From a virus, in the IMG/VR virus record IMGVR_UViG_3300021963_008220, positions 62,001 to 126,000 of that record: DNA of 64,000 bases; one strand, written 5' to 3'. The translations under genes and the position numbers were made by a program. A model generated the notes under the pieces. It was given only the letters and a program-made list of their open reading frames with translations, was not told the DNA's origin and ran no database searches. Of this stretch, positions 62,298 through 64,000 are shown one piece after another; the stretch's first letter is position 1, and the number at the start of each line of letters is the position of its first letter.

Positions 62298-63380
62298 TTA
62301 GTTGAACCATCCACCTTGTAGACCCCTAGCCAGCTTGGAGAGATCTCTAATTCCAGTTCTTTTCAGTACGCCCTCTTTAGTATCAGGGTAAGCATCAAGT
62401 ATGGTTATTTTAAGTGGATTGCTTTTAAAGTATGAATCAAGGATCTCGTTGCTCAATATTGTTGTGACCAAAGACCTCGCTTTATCATCATACCCCGGCT
62501 TAGCATCGTGATTGGGTAATATGTTATATCCTCCGCCTACTTTGTAATATGTTTTGACACTACCTAATTCCAATACTTTAAGACATGTCTCAACATCAAA
62601 AGGTTTAATGTCAAAAAATCTTGTCATTAAATATTCAGCGCCGAAAGATAAATTCAGATCCTTTAAACTTTCCAATTCTGCGGTGCCTATATTAATCCCA
62701 CCTTTAATACCTGCGGGGAATCCTTTTGTTGACTTTATACCTCCCCACACACTAATTTTTTTAACACTCGAAGGTGCAAAATCCTCTATGGAATAAATAT
62801 CCCTCCCTATCACATCAATGCTAAATTCTCCCTTTATTTTACCAAACTTGAATCCGATAGGATTATTGTCATTGTTGTAAATGTCTAGTTTAACCGCACC
62901 TTCGACGTCAACTGAATTTGTATTGGGATTCCATTTCCAAGGGGCTTTAGTTGATTTGTTTATTAGGAGTATATCTTCTTTTGTCAAAGTTCCAGTTGCT
63001 TCTGGATTCATCCTCTTCATTTCCTTTGACCATCTATCCTTTAAATAATTAAAAAGATCCTCAAGGGTAAATGCGGTCTTATATTGCTTAATAAATCCAG
63101 AGCTTACACCCTTGTCCCTGATGTAACCCGACGATTGTAAAACAACTCCGCTTGGATACATGTATGGAACTTCTCTATTAACCACCATGATGGTACCATT
63201 TTTAGCCTGGATAGGTGTGGTAACGTCTTCGAATCCCATTTCCTCGAGTTCTTTCCATAAATCCATCTCTTTCCAGTTTGTAGGCCATTTTGGATTTCCC
63301 TCCGCTTTAAATTCTTCAGACAGAAGAATTCTCCTGTCAGAGGAATTTTGATATAGATCGTACTCAAGTATTCTTCTCAT
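62298..63380 (-). CDS. Unknown protein, weak capsid-targeting-like N-terminus
   Basis: 360 aa, MRRILEYDLYQNSSDRRILL: E-Y-D-L-Y fits the first part of the leader. Leucine-rich-repeat-like spacing in the middle (SIEDFAPSSVKKISVWGGIK) and beta strands, no domain recognised. Start codon overlaps the end of the oxidoreductase gene by 1 nt. Confidence 0.65.
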   Translation of the reverse strand: MRRILEYDLYQNSSDRRILLSEEFKAEGNPKWPTNWKEMDLWKELEEMGFEDVTTPIQAKNGTIMVVNREVPYMYPSGVVLQSSGYIRDKGVSSGFIKQYKTAFTLEDLFNYLKDRWSKEMKRMNPEATGTLTKEDILLINKSTKAPWKWNPNTNSVDVEGAVKLDIYNNDNNPIGFKFGKIKGEFSIDVIGRDIYSIEDFAPSSVKKISVWGGIKSTKGFPAGIKGGINIGTAELESLKDLNLSFGAEYLMTRFFDIKPFDVETCLKVLELGSVKTYYKVGGGYNILPNHDAKPGYDDKARSLVTTILSNEILDSYFKSNPLKITILDAYPDTKEGVLKRTGIRDLSKLARGLQGGWFN

Positions 63381-64000
63381 TATAAATTGTTTCTGAATTC
63401 TTTAAATGTTCTGAAAGATTCTGATTCATTTGGCTTCTCGTCGGTGCTTAATTCTGTACCTTTCTCTTTCTCCCAATGGAATAGTGGTGTGTTCCAAGCA
63501 ATCTCGAAAGTATCCACTGCGTCTCTATATGATTCAGGGGATTCTTCGTTAGCGTCTCTTGTGTACTGCCAGCCCATGAAAAGCTCTTCAGGTACTTGGA
63601 ATCCAAAGAATTCCAAAACCTTTCTTTGTGTGGTTAAGCTCTGATCAACCTGCCAGTTTTGACCTATCACAACCAAACCCGCCATTATATTCTCAACTGT
63701 GCTTTTCTCACCGAGTGTTGTGTGCATGTTTTCTATCCAGTCAAGTCTTTCTATGACCTTCTGGTAAATTGCATTAACGCTTCCCCATCTTTGTGATCCG
63801 AAGAATATGACTGCCTGGCTATCATAGATTGCGTTTGCTATCTTATAGAGTTCATCATCTTCGAAGTCATGTGAAGCCCAGCATCTAAGATGCCCGTGTG
63901 GGTTCTTTACATCGTCTTTAACAGCAGATTCTTTAACGCCGCAGTTATTACCATGTACCTCACTAACACATCCTAAACAATTATGTATATTCAGTTTAGC
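63380..64000 (-). CDS. Flavodoxin-fold NAD(P)H-dependent oxidoreductase, partial
   Basis: At least 206 residues, open to the right edge. Visible features: a Cys pair (NIHNCLGCVSE), DDELYKIANAIYDSQAVIFF, GSQRWGSVNAIYQKVIERLD and AGLVVIGQNWQ. This is the FMN-binding order of NADPH-dependent FMN reductase/flavodoxin-like proteins (I-x-x-A-x-x-I-x-x-A-x-x-I-I-F-x-x-P-x-W ... K-x-x-x-D-R). The acidic C-terminal tail (FRTFKEFRNNL) follows. The N-terminus lies outside the window. Confidence 0.7.
   Translation of the reverse strand, partial: AKLNIHNCLGCVSEVHGNNCGVKESAVKDDVKNPHGHLRCWASHDFEDDELYKIANAIYDSQAVIFFGSQRWGSVNAIYQKVIERLDWIENMHTTLGEKSTVENIMAGLVVIGQNWQVDQSLTTQRKVLEFFGFQVPEELFMGWQYTRDANEESPESYRDAVDTFEIAWNTPLFHWEKEKGTELSTDEKPNESESFRTFKEFRNNL

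Noticed and set aside
1-64000. General reassignment of TAG to an amino acid
   Set aside because: About ten genes end in TAG with sensible protein ends, and no long genes are broken by TAG except the PTH2 start.
1-64000. CRISPR arrays, insertion sequences, rRNA genes
   Set aside because: No regularly spaced repeats, no transposase-like frame with terminal inverted repeats, and no rRNA-like stretch were seen.

Overview
The window looks like part of a large T4-like (myovirus-type) phage genome whose host is probably a member of Bacteroidetes (flavobacteria-like). The phage call rests on a peptidoglycan-binding plus GH19 endolysin, a holin-like protein, a Dda-type helicase, a T4 Rnl1-type RNA ligase, a polynucleotide-kinase-like P-loop protein, a GIY-YIG homing endonuclease, a gp23-like C-terminal domain, tRNA genes, and dense mosaics of small overlapping genes. 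The host inference rests on promoters ending in TAnnTTTG (the Bacteroidetes -7 element), A-rich leaders without clear Shine-Dalgarno sites, and Bacteroidetes-style lipoprotein signals.

Layout. 1-3.7 kb (minus): SpeD-like fragment, Ala-rich repeat protein, PA14-like fibre protein, GH19 endolysin. 3.8-5.6 kb (plus): DEDDh exonuclease, a tRNA-like gene, small membrane and exported proteins. 5.7-13.9 kb: OmpA-like and other virion-associated candidates, including two paralogues of about 500 aa. 14-17 kb: replication genes (AEP-like protein, homing endonuclease, Dda-like helicase). 17.1-28.6 kb: accessory operons with an RNA-repair set (Rnl1-like ligase, metallophosphoesterase, P-loop kinase, cyclic-phosphate-processing receiver protein, DRB0094-type ligase), a GMP-reductase-like enzyme and a glycosyltransferase-like protein. 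29-38.8 kb: GalE, exported zinc-protease-like protein, HNH-like protein, ppGpp-hydrolase-like HD protein, two HAD phosphatases, Thg1-like polymerase. 39-44 kb: SPFH protein, gp23-like protein, SLOG protein, small ORFs. 44-47 kb: a minus block with a CHAP-like hydrolase and a holin. 47-51 kb: LemA-like protein, large membrane protein, ClpP, SmpB. 51-57 kb: tRNA and tRNA-like genes, structured RNAs, AAA ATPase. 57-59 kb: peptidyl-tRNA hydrolase 2 with an in-frame amber codon, ECF sigma factor. 59-64 kb: a tyrosinase lipoprotein, further virion-packaging candidates, an HTH protein and a flavodoxin-fold oxidoreductase running off the right edge.

Two promoter grammars organise the window. Class A is a T-run ending in (A/Y)CCG, then exactly 11 nt, then TAnnTTTG. 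I find 14 copies, all upstream of metabolic, RNA, sigma-factor and tRNA genes. Class B is GATATATA, like the T4 late TATAAATA element. It precedes virion-type genes on both strands at two spacings: about 16-26 nt to the ATG, or only 4-6 nt, which would give leaderless mRNAs.

Many class-B genes encode proteins that start with a short peptide resembling the T4 capsid-targeting sequence (aromatic-x-x-aromatic then (L/I/V)xE near residues 8-20). This suggests a large set of proteins packaged in the head and trimmed by a prohead protease. Together with the RNA-repair enzymes, Thg1, SmpB, ClpP, PTH2, a possible amber-suppressor tRNA and unusual tRNAs, the window looks like a phage investing heavily in protecting and reprogramming translation. 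The lipoprotein tyrosinase is the most unexpected single gene. All assignments come from reading the sequence; no database search was run.
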